A stretch of DNA of 64,000 bases from Paratinospora sagittata (taxonomy: Eukaryota; Streptophyta; Magnoliopsida; Ranunculales; Menispermaceae): the NCBI GenBank assembly GCA_035771175.1, contig CM069593.1, forward strand, positions 862,461 to 926,460. Direction: 5' to 3'. The notes below the pieces were generated by a model, which worked only from the letters and a program-made list of their open reading frames with translations, had not been told where the DNA came from and did not search any database. The translations under genes were made by a program, and so were the position numbers. Shown in pieces: positions 33,227 to 45,409 of the stretch (positions within the stretch are counted from its first letter, which is position 1; each line of letters starts with the position of its first letter).

Positions 33227-36200
33227 CAGTTTCTTCATATATATATATATATATATAAATAAATTTGTTTTCAAAAAAATAAATGTATTTTTTAACTGTT
33301 TTTATATACTATGTCCAATGTTCAATATTTGGCCCAATTCTCTCTCTTGGTTTTGTTCCAAATTGAGCTATCTTGTGTAAATAAGGTTGGATCAGTTGGG
33401 GTTGGCGAAGGGCCAAGTGTCCTGTTTATTATTTTGATCTGGAACTCGAGCAATTTTTATGAGTTAAGAGTTCACAACGCTGGATGAATTGATAGTATGG
33501 GTGGACCCTTCTTCTTCTTCTTCTTCAAATTCTTAGTAGTCAAAGAGTCAACAAATACCCTACTTTCAATACATGTGCTCTCCATAAAAATCATGCAAGT
33601 ACAGCTTAAAATATTTATAAATGCATTCATATGTGCTTCATATTTTCCAAGTGTCCAGAACAAGAAATACCCATCGTGTAAAATGTTTTGTAAGTAATGT
33701 ACTTTTTCGTTTTTCAAGAATTGTCAGTGATACCGAGTGCATCAAGATAATTTTATAGTCTTTTCGCAGTTACCGGTTACATAAATGTGTTTCTTGCAAC
33801 GACAGGTTAAATATAATTTTTTCATCACTTTAGATATATTTATTAATTCATTTTTCATATTATTTTAAAAATGGTACTATGGGTTATACACCTTGTGTTT
33901 GAGATTATCATTCATTGTCTAAGAAAGCAGTACGTGGGAAAAATGTTTTATTTAAAAAATGTGTATATATTGTGTAACATTCTTAAATATATGTATATTT
34001 TTAAAATATTCAACAAAAAAATTGGTTGTAAGGGAAAATGACTATGATGCCACCCTTTTACATGACTATGATGCCACCCTTTTACTTTATAAAGGGTACT
34101 CAAATGAAAAATATAAATAAAAATGTGATTACTACCTTGTACCTATGAGTGTTTTGGTGGAGCCCATAGCATCTTTCTATCCACAAACAAAAGGATGACG
34201 CAGGTGAAAAGAACTGTTCGTCAATTTGCTACGTCATTCTATATATATAATAAGGGAATCTTAAAAATATTGTTTTGTGAGCTGTTCAAAGTGATAAAAT
34301 CATAAAATTCTTTTTCATGTCCTTAATTATCGCTCTCTTGACCAAGCACCATTTTTCATGTCCTTAATTATCGCTCGTGAACCCTACTAATTCTAAAATT
34401 ATCATATTATTTTATTATATTATTAAACATCTTTTACTACTCCGTTACCTCTTTTTTTTTTTAATTGAACTAAAGGCATTTGTTCCTCCATTATTGCATT
34501 TTTTTTATATTTTATATTTTTCTCACTAATAGGCCAGACATTTAATTTTTTAAACAAATAATTTTGTTAAGGTTTGCTTGTCTCTTCGTTATTGCATTAT
34601 ATTATATTTTTAAAACCATGGACCTTAAGTAATTTTAAAAAGAAATTCTTAAAAGGATTTGATAGTTTACTCTTTCGTTGTCTTTTAAATTTTGATATTA
34701 TGCAAAGAAATTACTATGAGTCTGTTAGATAGAAAAACAATAGCTTCCCCTAATATAGCAGCACTTAAGGTTGTGCATAAACTTTAATAAAAAAAAATAA
34801 ATACATAACATCTGTTTTAAACTTTAACATAACACAATACAAAGCAGTGTTGCGAAAAAATATTATCAATGGGTAGGATGAATGTTTAAAGAAGCCACAG
34901 TGCGATACGAGAGTCTGTTATATCTATGACTTAAGGAAAATATATGAGGTAACATTAACGATATGTACATAATTATTTAAATAATAAAGTGCATTTTTAA
35001 AGGTTTGTTCTTAGTTTATCAAAAAAATAATAATAATAACATTTTTAAGTAGAAAATAAAATAATAAAATACCTTTCTTTAGTTTGTTTTTAAGATTGTT
35101 CTTAGTTTACCTAATTAATTAGTTATCTTAATAATAATTTAATTATACATAAAATCATTATTTTTAAAAAATTAAACAATTATGTTAAAGCATTAGGAAT
35201 TCTTTTTTGCTAAAAATAATAATAAGACAGTAATATTATATCACAAATAATATTAATTAATTAAAATAACTTGAAAAATAATAAATAAATAAATTTAAAA
35301 ACACCTAATTAATTGAATATTAGTTTTTATTTTTTAAAATTTTATTTTAACTTATTTAATCTATTGATTTAATATTAATAACTATAATAGTAATTTAAAA
35401 CTTCTTATATTTTCTATTTCTTCCTTAAATACTAAGCTAATACAAAAATAAATAAATAAAATAAAATAAAAACACAAATCCTCAAAGCACCCAATTGCAA
35501 TAATTTCAGCTGCATGACGACCTCTATATGTGATTCAACATTCTATTTAATATCAAATGTAAGAATAATACAACATTCTACAATGATGTTTATAAACCAC
35601 TTCAAATCAACAACAATTCATTTAAAGTAGAGAGTTCATTTAATATCTCGTTCTTTTACATAATTTAAGGACATGCTAACCTACATAGGTGATCTTTGAA
35701 TATCTAATAATATATAGGTATAAATATTATTAAATTGTGTAAAATTATGTTGGTGTTAGAGGTTTTACTTTCTTATGTATTTATATTTAAGGATAAAAAA
35801 GAACAAGATTAAATATATATATATATATATATATTTATTTATTTACTTATTTTTTATTTTTTTTAGCACTAAAACAAGATAACAATTACGAAAAATAAAA
35901 TGATCAACATGAAACATGGTGACAAAAATATGTTTTAAAAAAAGAAAAACCCTCACTAACTTAGATTTTTTGTCTTATTTTTGTTTTTTCTAAAATCATC
36001 TTCTTCTTCTCTTTCACCAATTATAGATACATAAACAGTTAAAATATATAATATAATATAATGATATGACTGATTTTTTTTATTATTATTATCAATAATT
36101 AATAAATTTAATAATTAAATTACATGGAACATGTTGATAAAACATTTAAAAAATAAAGCCACCTTTTTTTATTTTTTAAATTCATTATTTTCTTAATCGT

Positions 36201-36544
36201 CTTCTTCTTTTCCATCAATTATAAATATATAAGTAATTAAAAAATTTATTATTTTAAAAAATGGTTTTACTTTAATTATATTATTTTAATTGTATTACTT
36301 TAATTTATTTATGACATCTCAAGATACAAAGTAAGGTTGATGCAAGCTGGTCAAACAAATAATGGACCCAGGAGATGAAAACGGCCTCTCCAATGGGCGA
36401 AGTTGGATATTTTACTAACTGGGCATGTCCAAGATCAAATGTAGCTTAGCTCCTACTTCACTGTCTTTTACTCTCTTCTGCATTTTCATAGGAATAAAAG
36501 AAACACTTTTGCTTGGCTTGAGCTTCAACGGGCAGTGCAAAAAG
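33227..36544. other. AT-rich intergenic region, no gene
   Basis: About 3.3 kb with very low GC. It holds (TA)n at 33237 and 35815, a CTT microsatellite at about 33510, a 26-bp tandem duplication near 34039-34085 (CATGACTATGATGCCACCC), and a duplicated TTTTTCATGTCCTTAATTAT near 34311 and 34349. A diverged pair with TCTTCTTCTTxT and CACCAATTATAxATA-like cores lies near 36000 and 36210. The last ~150 bp are probably the promoter and leader of the next gene. No coding frame is convincing. Confidence 0.55.
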
Positions 36545-38608
36545 ATGACAGTCTTGCTTCTGCTTCAGCCCTCCTTTGCATCTCCTTTAAGAACTAATAT
36601 AAAGGATGTTAGAGATTCGAATCATCACCTTTTGTTGCCCAAATCACTTTTTCCTTGTTTTCAAAGTGTACTACTTAGAAACTCCTTCTCTATCACCAAA
36701 AATGGGAAGAACCTTTTGACTTGTGCTGTTCACATCCATTCTTCTTTGATTGAGAGTCCTGTGTTGTGGGCTGGTAGGCTTTGCATCTATTATGCCCTCT
36801 TGAAAGCTGGTTTAGCTGGATCTCAAGCCAACCCTTTGGTTTCAGGTCTGTAAGTTCTTTTGTTTTTATTGGGGATTTGGGGATTGGGTATCTGTTTCTT
36901 TTCTTTTTCTTTTTCTTTTTTTCTTTTTCTTTGTTTGTCTGTTTTGCAGATTTGCAAGCGGGTGTTGATGATTTTGGGTTTTCTAAGTGGCTTAAGAACC
37001 TGCAAGGCAGATCAGGTTTGTGGAGTTATTTTTAATTTTTAACTTTTTTCTTTTTTTCAATTGGGTTTTGCAATTGGTAGAACAAAGATGGAAGCAAACT
37101 ATAGTCAATCTCCTTGACCCACTTGATTATAAATTAAAACCAGTTGAAATCCTTGTGAGTATGCAGGATTGGAAGTGTGGTTGAGATGGTTGTTTTCGTG
37201 AAATCTATAGTGAAGGATAGTTTTTTGTTGAGTTTTCAATGCCCAGAAAGAAATTCATTTGATGTTGAGTTAGTGGATCTCCAGCCCCCTGCTATATGTC
37301 AGTGACTAAAGAAGACTGGTTATAATTCTTAATTAAGATTAAACATTAAAGCTGCAGTGTTAAAATTTTCCATGTCAAGCAATATGCACGGATGACCAGA
37401 TTTTCATTATTTTGAACTTTGATAGAAAGTTTGTTAACCAGTCCTCCTCTTGATGTCCCAAATGATGAAATCTGCAGAAATAGCAATTCAAGTTGAACAA
37501 TCCTTACATTTTATTGAACTTGTGGGTTATAACAATACAAAAGCAGAAAGATCGATAAGTTGAGTGATTATTTTGATTGTTTAGATGAGTAACAGCTCCA
37601 ATACATCATGTTGAAACTTGGGACGAAAAGAGCAGAACTAGAGTTTCACTCAATTAAACTCAACTAAGTCTTTTTTCAACTACATGGAGTTGGTTATATG
37701 AATCAGCTTCTTCCACTCGGCACAATCAAGGGCTTTGGCTACACTTAAATTACAAATATTGTTTTTTTTTTTTCTAAATTATTTTTTCGTCTTAGGTCTT
37801 CTTCTACCTCTATTATTTTTGTGGATTGTTAATAGGTCATTTTCTTAACTGACTCATCCAAAGGTCTTCGTTGTATGTGTCCAAGCCACTTTAATCGCTT
37901 TTCTCTTAAGAGCTAGAATTTCATTCAATCAATATATAGTTATATATTGGGGTTATATAATGAGCCAATGCTACTGTTTACATTATAATGAGGTAGACAT
38001 CATTTAGGGCTTAGAATTTAGATTTGGAACTAGTCTTGAAAAGTTCTCTTAAGTTATACTGATCCATTTGGTTTCTTTCTTTGGCCAGAGGAGAAGGAAG
38101 CAGCTTCTAGGCGAAGATTTGTGAGCAAATGGCATCCCACAACCAAAGGCACACTCAAGAGAAATTATAGAGTTCCTTCTAAATCTGAAGGACGCCGACT
38201 CCTTAAAGCCATTGCATCTTTACTTTCCGACGATGATCACTTTATAGATGCTACTTCCCATAAGGTAACTTACATCCACCCATATTGGGTTTTGATTATT
38301 ATTTGGCTTTTTCTTGTCAAACAACATCCCATAATGCAAATTTGATTTTATCTTATCAATTTGGTATTTTGAATACTTTCAAACTTAGAAGTTTAATTTT
38401 GTGTTGTCTATAGGGTTGTCAAATAAGGAGGGAGAGCGCTCATGGTGAAAGCGTGTGCTGTAATAACGTTAGAGCTCTGTTCGATGAGCTCCCGACTCCT
38501 CATTTGGTTGTGGAGATCACAGCTTTCCCTGCAGGGCCTCTCACTGAGAAGGATTATGCAAAAGCTGAGAAACTTGAGAAAGTTCTCAGGTCTGGTGCCT
38601 CCATATGA
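36545..38608 (+). CDS. Conserved plant protein, probably plastid-targeted (possibly PSA3-like)
   Basis: Four exons, 36545-36845, 36950-37015, 38089-38264 and 38414-38608, all GT-AG and in phase, encode 245 aa. The first ~70 residues are rich in Ser, Leu and basic residues with few acids, as in a chloroplast transit peptide. The rest is a compact conserved region: ESPVLWAGRLCIYYALLKAG, DLQAGVDDFGFSKWL, KWHPTTKGTLKRNYRVPSKS, SEGRRLLKAIASLLSDDDHF and GESVCCNNVRALFDELPTPH. There is no catalytic motif that I recognise and no membrane span after the N-terminus. From memory the conserved part recalls the photosystem I assembly factor PSA3 (PDE329), but I am not sure. An in-frame ATG at 36425 would add 40 residues; I prefer 36545 because it starts directly into a transit-like sequence. 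Intron 2 holds a LINE remnant. Confidence 0.8.
37655..37930 (-). mobile_element. RTE-type LINE 3' fragment in intron 2
   Basis: On the minus strand a broken frame reads KRLKWLGHIQRRPLDESVK-like sequence near 37900-37850, the conserved C-terminal part of RTE-clade reverse transcriptase proteins (W-x-G-H-x-x-R-R-P). It ends near 37660 in the ..AAGACTTAGTTGAGTT tail shared with the other LINE tails in this window. It is 5'-truncated and frameshifted. The opposite strand to the host gene is used. Confidence 0.65.
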
Positions 38609-39444
38609 ATCATCCTTGTATTATTTCCCCTTCATTTGTACATATATTTATGAGAACCAAAGCTTCTGTCGTTCATGACTGACTTTTGTTTAACACTGAT
38701 TTTGGTCTTTAAGTGACTATATTTATAAAACTTCATTAGATCAATTTGGCGTCATGTAATTGTCAAATTTTCCCTTGACAAAGTAGAGTAGAGAAAGCAG
38801 ATTTGTGTAATCGATCAATCCCATATGTTTAGAGAAAGGCTTTGTTGAGTGTAGTTAAATGGAGACACATATGAGTTGAAGACTGAACCAGAGATTTATG
38901 ATTAATGAACCATTTAAGTGTAAAATGGTGTGCCTCCTTAATTTTGGTGGCCCTGCTGCCATTGTACTTAAATCACACGGGGAAGTTCAAAACTATATCA
39001 TCCTTGATATCAGCTCTGGCACATTAGAGCTGCAAATGCTGAATGAGAAAACATCCCAAATTAACAGCCATTTCAAGGGTTCCAGTTCAAGAAATCAAAA
39101 TTTATTTACAATTTACCTGGTTAAAATCATAAATCATTATCTGAAACAAAGATAAGAACCAGGGATTGCAGTTGAACATCAAACACGATCAGATTCTTTC
39201 AAAATATAGTGTGCCCATGAATGATAAAATGTGCATTAATTAAGCAATTGGCCAGATCTCATCCAACCGATCGATTGATCATTGAACTATAAATATAACT
39301 AGTAGTTCCCTAATTTTATTATCAAAGAGAAAACGCTTGCACTAATGCAGGTCTTTATAAGTCTATAAAAACCAATTAAAACTCTCACTTCCTTTCTAGT
39401 AACAACCCCAAGAACAATAAGCATGTAAAATCTCATCAGTGTTG
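38609..39444. other. Convergent intergenic gap, 3' ends of two genes
   Basis: The small plus-strand gene ends at 38608 and the KH gene (minus) ends at 39445, so both 3' UTRs fall here. A short plus frame at 38898-39155 has no similarity that I can name. AT-rich tracts give several possible polyadenylation signals but none stands out. Confidence 0.5.
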
Positions 39445-42400
39445 TTACCTCACACCCACCGATGCCATCAAATCTTCGTACTCAGGATCATTATCCTGCT
39501 TCCTAACATTTCTAGGGTTATCTCCTTGTTGAGGTGCAGAAGGTATTGAAGTGGGTGAGAATGGATCATAGACTTGGTTTCCCCCGTGACTTGAAGCAAT
39601 CTTACCAGATGAGAAGGCAGGGTTACTATTGTACTGCTGCTGGTTTGGAACCAAGACATTCCCAGGTCGGATCATTGGAGCCAGCTGAGTTTGTGCAGGA
39701 TTTTCTGGCCGGGGAGGCAACATTCTCGGCAAATTGGGCATTTGGGGTGCTTGCATAAAGCCTTGGGGAGGGCCCATTCGAGGAACTCGAGGCATGGGCA
39801 TGGCAGGATTTGGATTTGGGAATACCGGGTGTTGTGGTGGAGGCCGGCTGGTTGAAGTACCAATCAAGGGAGCAATGGAACCCAGTGAAGGTGAAGAAAT
39901 CACAGCTTGATTTTGAGCCATCTGGCTAGGAGACTGAGAATTTGGAAAACCTTGCATGCCTGGTCTTGGAGCTGAATCACGCGCTGCTGACTGGTAAGAT
40001 GGTATTTGAGGAGATACCGGAGGATGCAGTGGTGGCTGTGGAGGATGCATGTGTTGATAGCTAGGCCTTGGAGCTGCCGGAGAAACTGGAAGATGAGGCC
40101 CGCAAGGCTGAAAAGTGAAATCACCCGAGCTTGGGCGTTGCGGTTTTGGAGCTGTAACTGGTGGAATACTTCTTGGACTGGTCATTGAGGGCATCACGGG
40201 CGTGAAAACTGGTATGCCTCCAGAAACTGAAGTTGGTGTAGCTGATGGAGATGCCGATGCCACTGGAATGCCTGATTGTGGTTGTGGGGATGCTGCTGAT
40301 GGCACCTGTTGTAGAACTGGTGCAGGAGCTGGCATTGTTGCTTGAGCCAAAGTTGCTGGTGGCACTTGAGGAAATGCCAATGGCGGACCTGGTGTTCGTT
40401 GTGCTACTGGTGATGGTGCTTGCAACATTTCTGATGCTGAAGAAGAGGCAGGTACAGGGAGAAATGTTGGCACAGGTGGAAAACGCCTATTAGGAGATGG
40501 TACCGAAGCAAAACTAGGACTTATGATTGGGCGATTACCAAATGGGTCAGGTAAATGAGAAGTCGAAGGCTGGGAAGAAAAGCTTGCAGGAGAAATAGCA
40601 CCTGGTGAAGGGCCACTAGTTACGGTTGTAGGCACATTTGATGGAACTACCACAGATTGTGCAACTACAGAATTGGGCCTCTGAGACAAGACTGCTGGAG
40701 AGGGCCTCGGCATCATGATGGGCCCCTGAGGCACCGGAGAAAAGTTACCAGTAGGAGTTAAAGGCCACAATGGAGCACTTACAATTGGTTGAGTATTTGA
40801 ATGCAATGGTGATCGGGGAACTTGTGCCAGTCCTGTTGGCTGGTTACCAGTAACTTGATGTGGTGCTGTATTAGATTGTCCTGGAATTGAGGGTGGGTAC
40901 GGCAGCAGAGGCTGTAGACCTGGTACAGGGTTGTTTCTCAAGGGAGGAACCTGACTAGGTGGTGCATCAGGCATGTGTGGCCACTGCAAGCCTTGCAATG
41001 GTGGCTGGGGTCTGGGACCTACAACAGATGCGTTCCTTGGAATCAAATTAAATCCAGGTGCAAAAGGTGGTTGTCCCGGCAAAAAGGAGGGCCTGTTGAT
41101 AGAATTATAAGGTACAGGATGAAATTGAGTATTGTTGGGCATAGGTGAATTTGGAGGGGGTGTGAAGCCAATAGGTGGATGCATTTGAGTGTGAGGATGC
41201 CCTACCGGCAACCAAGGACCAGGGTAAGGCTGACCTAGCATTTGTGGTGCACCAGGCTGCGCAGGACCCCCAGTTAGTTGCACCAACCCCTGGTTAGCCG
41301 CTGCATCAACTGTCGTGGTATCCTGCGTCTGATTTATTAAGTTCAGACTGTCCTCTGCAACTGAAGTTTGAGTTGTGGAAACCGCTGGATTTCCCTAGAA
41401 CCAAGAAAGCAAAATATTAAATAAATGTAGCATAGTGTAAGTTTTCAGAACGAAATTGGCATGATGAAATAAATTAATGGTTTCTGCCAACTTCAGCGGA
41501 GAGAGCTTACAGATACTGGAGTGACTAGCAGCTCAATAAGTGCAACAGCAGCATCAACTTTCTCAAAGGTATCAGCTGATATATGAACACAGAGTTCTTC
41601 ATAAGAAATCTGAGCTTCATTCCCATCTGACACAATAATCTCACCCTGGACGTGCGTATATGCAGAAAATATATTACAACAATAACATCAGTGTATTCTA
41701 ACTTAACCACAGTAAATTTTAAAATAGAGAAGACTCTGATGTATTGAAGTGTATCAGAGAACATGAAATATTCTTCTCTATTGAACAACTATGCTACCTT
41801 CTCTCCTGTGCCCGCTTTAGTGCCATGTATTCGTATTTTTGCTCCAGTTTCCTGATACAGCAAGAGAGAAATTTTACAAAAATATTTCTAGTCTCGAGGC
41901 ACAGTTCAAATAATAGAAATAATCAACACAAACTTTCCAATTAAACAACTTGCTAGTATCATACAGAAAAATTAGTGAGTTACCTCTTCTAGTCGTTTTT
42001 GAGTATTGCTTCCAGGCCCCAATGCTAGGCCAATAAATTTTTTTCCAGAATCAAGCTTAAGCTGCAGAGGCAATAAAGATTTATTTTAGGAATCATTGAA
42101 CGGCTTCCAATAAAATTTTTTAACAATACCTTTCTTCTGCAATAAGCATTAAGACAGAATCTAATTAAATTTGTATCTCAATAGTTTGAATCATGACACA
42201 GGCTATGAAATATCATAAACTCAAGCCCATCTTAGTGAAGAAAAAATAGATGACGGTAAAATCACATAAAACTCCTTATTAAAGAATTTGAAACATACTG
42301 TATGATAAAAATGGGGGTAATGTATCATGACTTACAGGCACAGGAACCTTGGCTTCTTTCAGTAATGGCTTGTAATCCGGTGGAGCCTTGTAACTTGGAT

Positions 42401-43512
42401 TTAACTTTAGTATTTCACCTGGAAACCCCGGATGAAAAGTTTAAGCATTTGTAGGCACAACAAACAAAATCAGAAACTGAAATCCAAAGAAAAGCTGTAT
42501 ACCAATAGCTTCCCGCATTTCCAGTTCCAGCATTTCCAACGTCTCCAACTGCAGATTTAAGATTAATGTTTATGAAGACACGAATCATAATAGAAATATA
42601 TGAAACGGACTGACCAAAATCATACCTGATCATCAGTTTGATGACTAGATGATTCATGACTTGAAACCCGGTTTACTGACTCTGACCCCAGATCATCTTG
42701 TTTCTCCAGAACTCCTGATTTCAGCTGCTGAGTAATTTGCTCCACTCGAGTCTGCTCAAAATATATACCACCACACAGGCAGTAATATCATTTAATGCCA
42801 CCTGGAATGGGAAGCTTCCATGTGAGAACTTCACATGGAAGATACCAACATTTTTTAGCGCCCAATGGGATGGAAGAAATTTTCACTTGCCATAGATTGA
42901 GCAACTGACATTTCTTCCCATGATAAGGAGCTATAAATGCTTGCTCCCCATTCTTAGAATTCTTTTCAATTGAAATCCAAATGGGAAAAGCAAAATCTTA
43001 AGGAGAAAGTGCTAAGAATTTCAAAGACTGACCAAGGAAGAGGGGATTTAGCAAGGAAAAAATCTTAGAGGAAAACTGTATTTAGCGAGGATACAGGTTT
43101 AAGGGTACAATATTGGTACCAAGATCAGTTTCAACAAACCCTAAATAACAAAACTGGACTCAACTATGTAAATTAAAGATTGAATGTGCAACTATTTTCA
43201 CCACAATACCTGATACGCTAATGCTCTTCCACGTTGCACAGATGCATCTTGTGTCAGATCAGCGCCCCATTTCGTTTTCCTTTGAACCTGTTTGTTACTT
43301 TCTTCTTCGGAGGCATCACGGTTCTCCAACTTCCCACCACGTCGAAAGATGGGAACTAAGGACCCAGATAACTTATTCTTTGGTATAACAAATCCAGACT
43401 TCACGCCAAACATGGAGACCTTGGAACTACTAGAAGAAGATGGTACAGATGAAATTATGGTGGTCTGTGCACGAGATTCAATAGACGACGCTTGCTCAAT
43501 CTTTGTTGTCAT
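39445..43512 (-). CDS. SF1-like KH-domain RNA-binding protein with long proline-rich tail
   Basis: Eight coding exons on the minus strand, 43512-43210, 42751-42626, 42548-42503, 42418-42336, 42061-41984, 41851-41798, 41645-41511 and 41394-39445, all GT-AG and in phase, give 924 aa. Residues ~1-100 include a FVIPKNKLSGSLVPIF block and KTKWGADLTQ. A QUA2/KH module follows (about 155-275), close to splicing factor 1/branchpoint-bridging protein: NPSYKAPPDYKP, then FIGLALGPGSNTQKRLEEET. The binding loop reads GPGS where SF1 has GPRG. The last exon alone codes ~650 residues of Pro/Ser/Gln-rich low-complexity sequence, ending DPEYEDLMASVGVR; SF1 proteins end in a related Y-x-x-F/L-x-A-x-x-G block. 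It lacks the SF1 zinc knuckles and RRM. Likely nuclear and RNA-binding; exact role unknown. Start chosen as the first ATG (43512); the frame upstream has only a GTG. Confidence 0.9.
42815..42841. other. Perfect 11-bp hairpin in a KH-gene intron
   Basis: CTTCCATGTGA at 42815-42825 and TCACATGGAAG at 42831-42841 are perfect complements around a 5-nt loop. It lies in the intron between the first two coding exons. Function unknown; it may be a MITE core. Confidence 0.6.
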
Positions 43513-44641
43513 CTTGCAATCAAGAACGTTAAACGCTTTGGTAGTAATGCTCACTCTAAAGATGCACTGAAAGCATGTGTAGAAGTCAGATCTAATGAAG
43601 CAACAGGCTACTTTAGATGAACTTAAGTTAATTCCATTTTCAAAAATTAAACATTAGCAAGTAGTTGAGTAGTCAGTCAATATATTGTCAAAAACAGTCC
43701 CCCCCGCCCCGCGTTTGGGAGAGCTTTTCCAAAGTTCTTTTGGAGGTGTTTGACAATACTTGCTTCTAACTAAACTGAGTAAAAAAAAAAAAAATCCTCT
43801 TTCTATTATATTGGGCATGGACTCCTCCAAGTTTTTCAAGACTACTTAACTATTGGCGTAAATAGTCATTTCAAATCTCATCTCCTTTTAGCCATCATAA
43901 ATAATTCTTAATTTGATGATGAGAAGTAATTCTGATATTAAAAATGTGGAGGAAACACAAAATGTTAAATTTTTTAAGTGCTAATCTTTTCAATCCTTGA
44001 TTCAAAACAAAATCTTCATTTATACCAATCACACATCAACTCCGTGTAATCAAAAGAAGACAAAAGACTCAAAACATTAAGCTTTTTTACAGTTTACTAT
44101 ATTATAAAACTTAGACGGCATGAACACAATCACCCGGATACCCTATATTTACTAAAAAATTGTGTATAGTTCTTAGTTACATATGGCTGTTAATAATCCA
44201 GAAAAGCTTGTTTATTTATATAAAATCTTCGATTCAAAACAAAATCTTCATTTGTGCCGATAACTAGAGACAATTGGTCTTCTCATAGGGTTCCAAATTT
44301 CTTCAGAAAGGGTTACCGATTAAGAATTTCCCTAGTTAGTATAGTAGCCGTGATAGGAAGCGGAAACTGCGCCCCGCCCCCAACTCCTCTGCGATCTGAG
44401 AAATGGAGAATCTGTTTACTACAATTTCTTCAAAGAAAAATTTGTACCATGAACTACACGATCCACCATTTCCCAAGTTCCCTAAAAATAAATTTTTTTT
44501 AACAAAAAAGCCAAAAATGAGACTTCGAAGCTTACCCTCTTAAGCCGAAACGTAGCTTGAGCTTAAAGTGAGTCTTGCGTCTTCGGTGAACGCTTTGCTC
44601 CTTTCTCAGCGCGCTGCTTCTTCTTCTTCTTCTTCTTCTGC
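43513..44641 (-). other. 5' leader and leader intron of the KH gene
   Basis: A first non-coding exon ending at 44535 (donor GAGG|GTAAGC at 44534 on the minus strand) and an acceptor (CTTTCAG) just before 43566 define a leader intron of about 970 nt. The exon carries a GAA/CTT microsatellite (44617-44638) and no ATG. The intron holds a repeated GATTCAAAACAAAATCTTCA at 43999 and 44231. Inference from splice signals. Confidence 0.45.
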
Positions 44642-45409
44642 TTCTCAATTTGTTGAAAGAGTGGAGATTCTGTGTGTTTCTCGGAGTCTTGTAGTTATGT
44701 AGTTGCACTTCTCTTATCTCTCCACGGCTTTTCTTGCACTTAAGAACGATTCGGTAACGGTAGGAGTTGGATAAGGACAGTAATATCGAGCCTGTGTTGG
44801 CGGCATATAGATGGAATAATCGTCTAATTTATATTTTATATGCAGTGTTCCTGAAATACTCTCCCATGTAAAAAATATTTTAAAAAGGAAAGCTGGGAAT
44901 GTATGGGATAGGCATTCGACCAATTTTAGTTTAATTTCAAGGACTTCATAATTTAGGTTTATAACTTTGAAACGAAGAATGAAAACTATTTTTCATTTTT
45001 GTAGTTTTCATTTTTTTTCTTCTTTTCTGGTCATTGTTGCATACTATGTTTTTGTAACCTACAGTATTTGATACATTTTTGAAAAATGCGTGCTCTTGAG
45101 CCATACAACATAACCATGTAAGAAAAGAAAACCCAAACAACACCAATACAAATAGTTAAAGAAAGAAGTGGATTCATGTAACCAATTCCACTCCTCCTAG
45201 TTGCGAAAAAATAGGTTATACACCCTAATCAAATGACTCATCGCACGCTTTGAATTGTACCATACTGCTCCAAAGCCCATCTCACAACAGTAACATCTCA
45301 GCAGACAATCATTCTCATGATAAATAGAGATTCAGCAGCTACCCCGAACACTGGGAAAGGGTAGTAGTTAGAAGTAGTCACCGCCAAAGAGAAACACCAC
45401 CACCTTTTC
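44642..45409. other. Intergenic between PIG-V 3' end and KH gene promoter
   Basis: Both neighbours are on the minus strand, so this holds the PIG-V 3' UTR and the KH gene promoter. I see no gene or repeat of note. Confidence 0.5.

Noticed and set aside
36425..36544. Upstream ATG for the small plastid-type protein (adds 40 residues)
   Set aside because: In frame and possible, but the added part is not transit-like and a better start follows; left as an alternative.
38898..39155. Plus-strand ORF of 85 codons between convergent genes
   Set aside because: No recognisable family, AT-rich end and no splice or promoter context; likely chance.
39534..40493. Several ORFs antisense to the proline-rich exon
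   Set aside because: Shadow frames caused by the biased codon composition of the long Pro/Ser exon.
43513..43554. Upstream in-frame extension of the KH protein (14 residues)
   Set aside because: It would begin with GTG, not ATG, and overlaps the predicted leader exon; the ATG at 43512 is the first.
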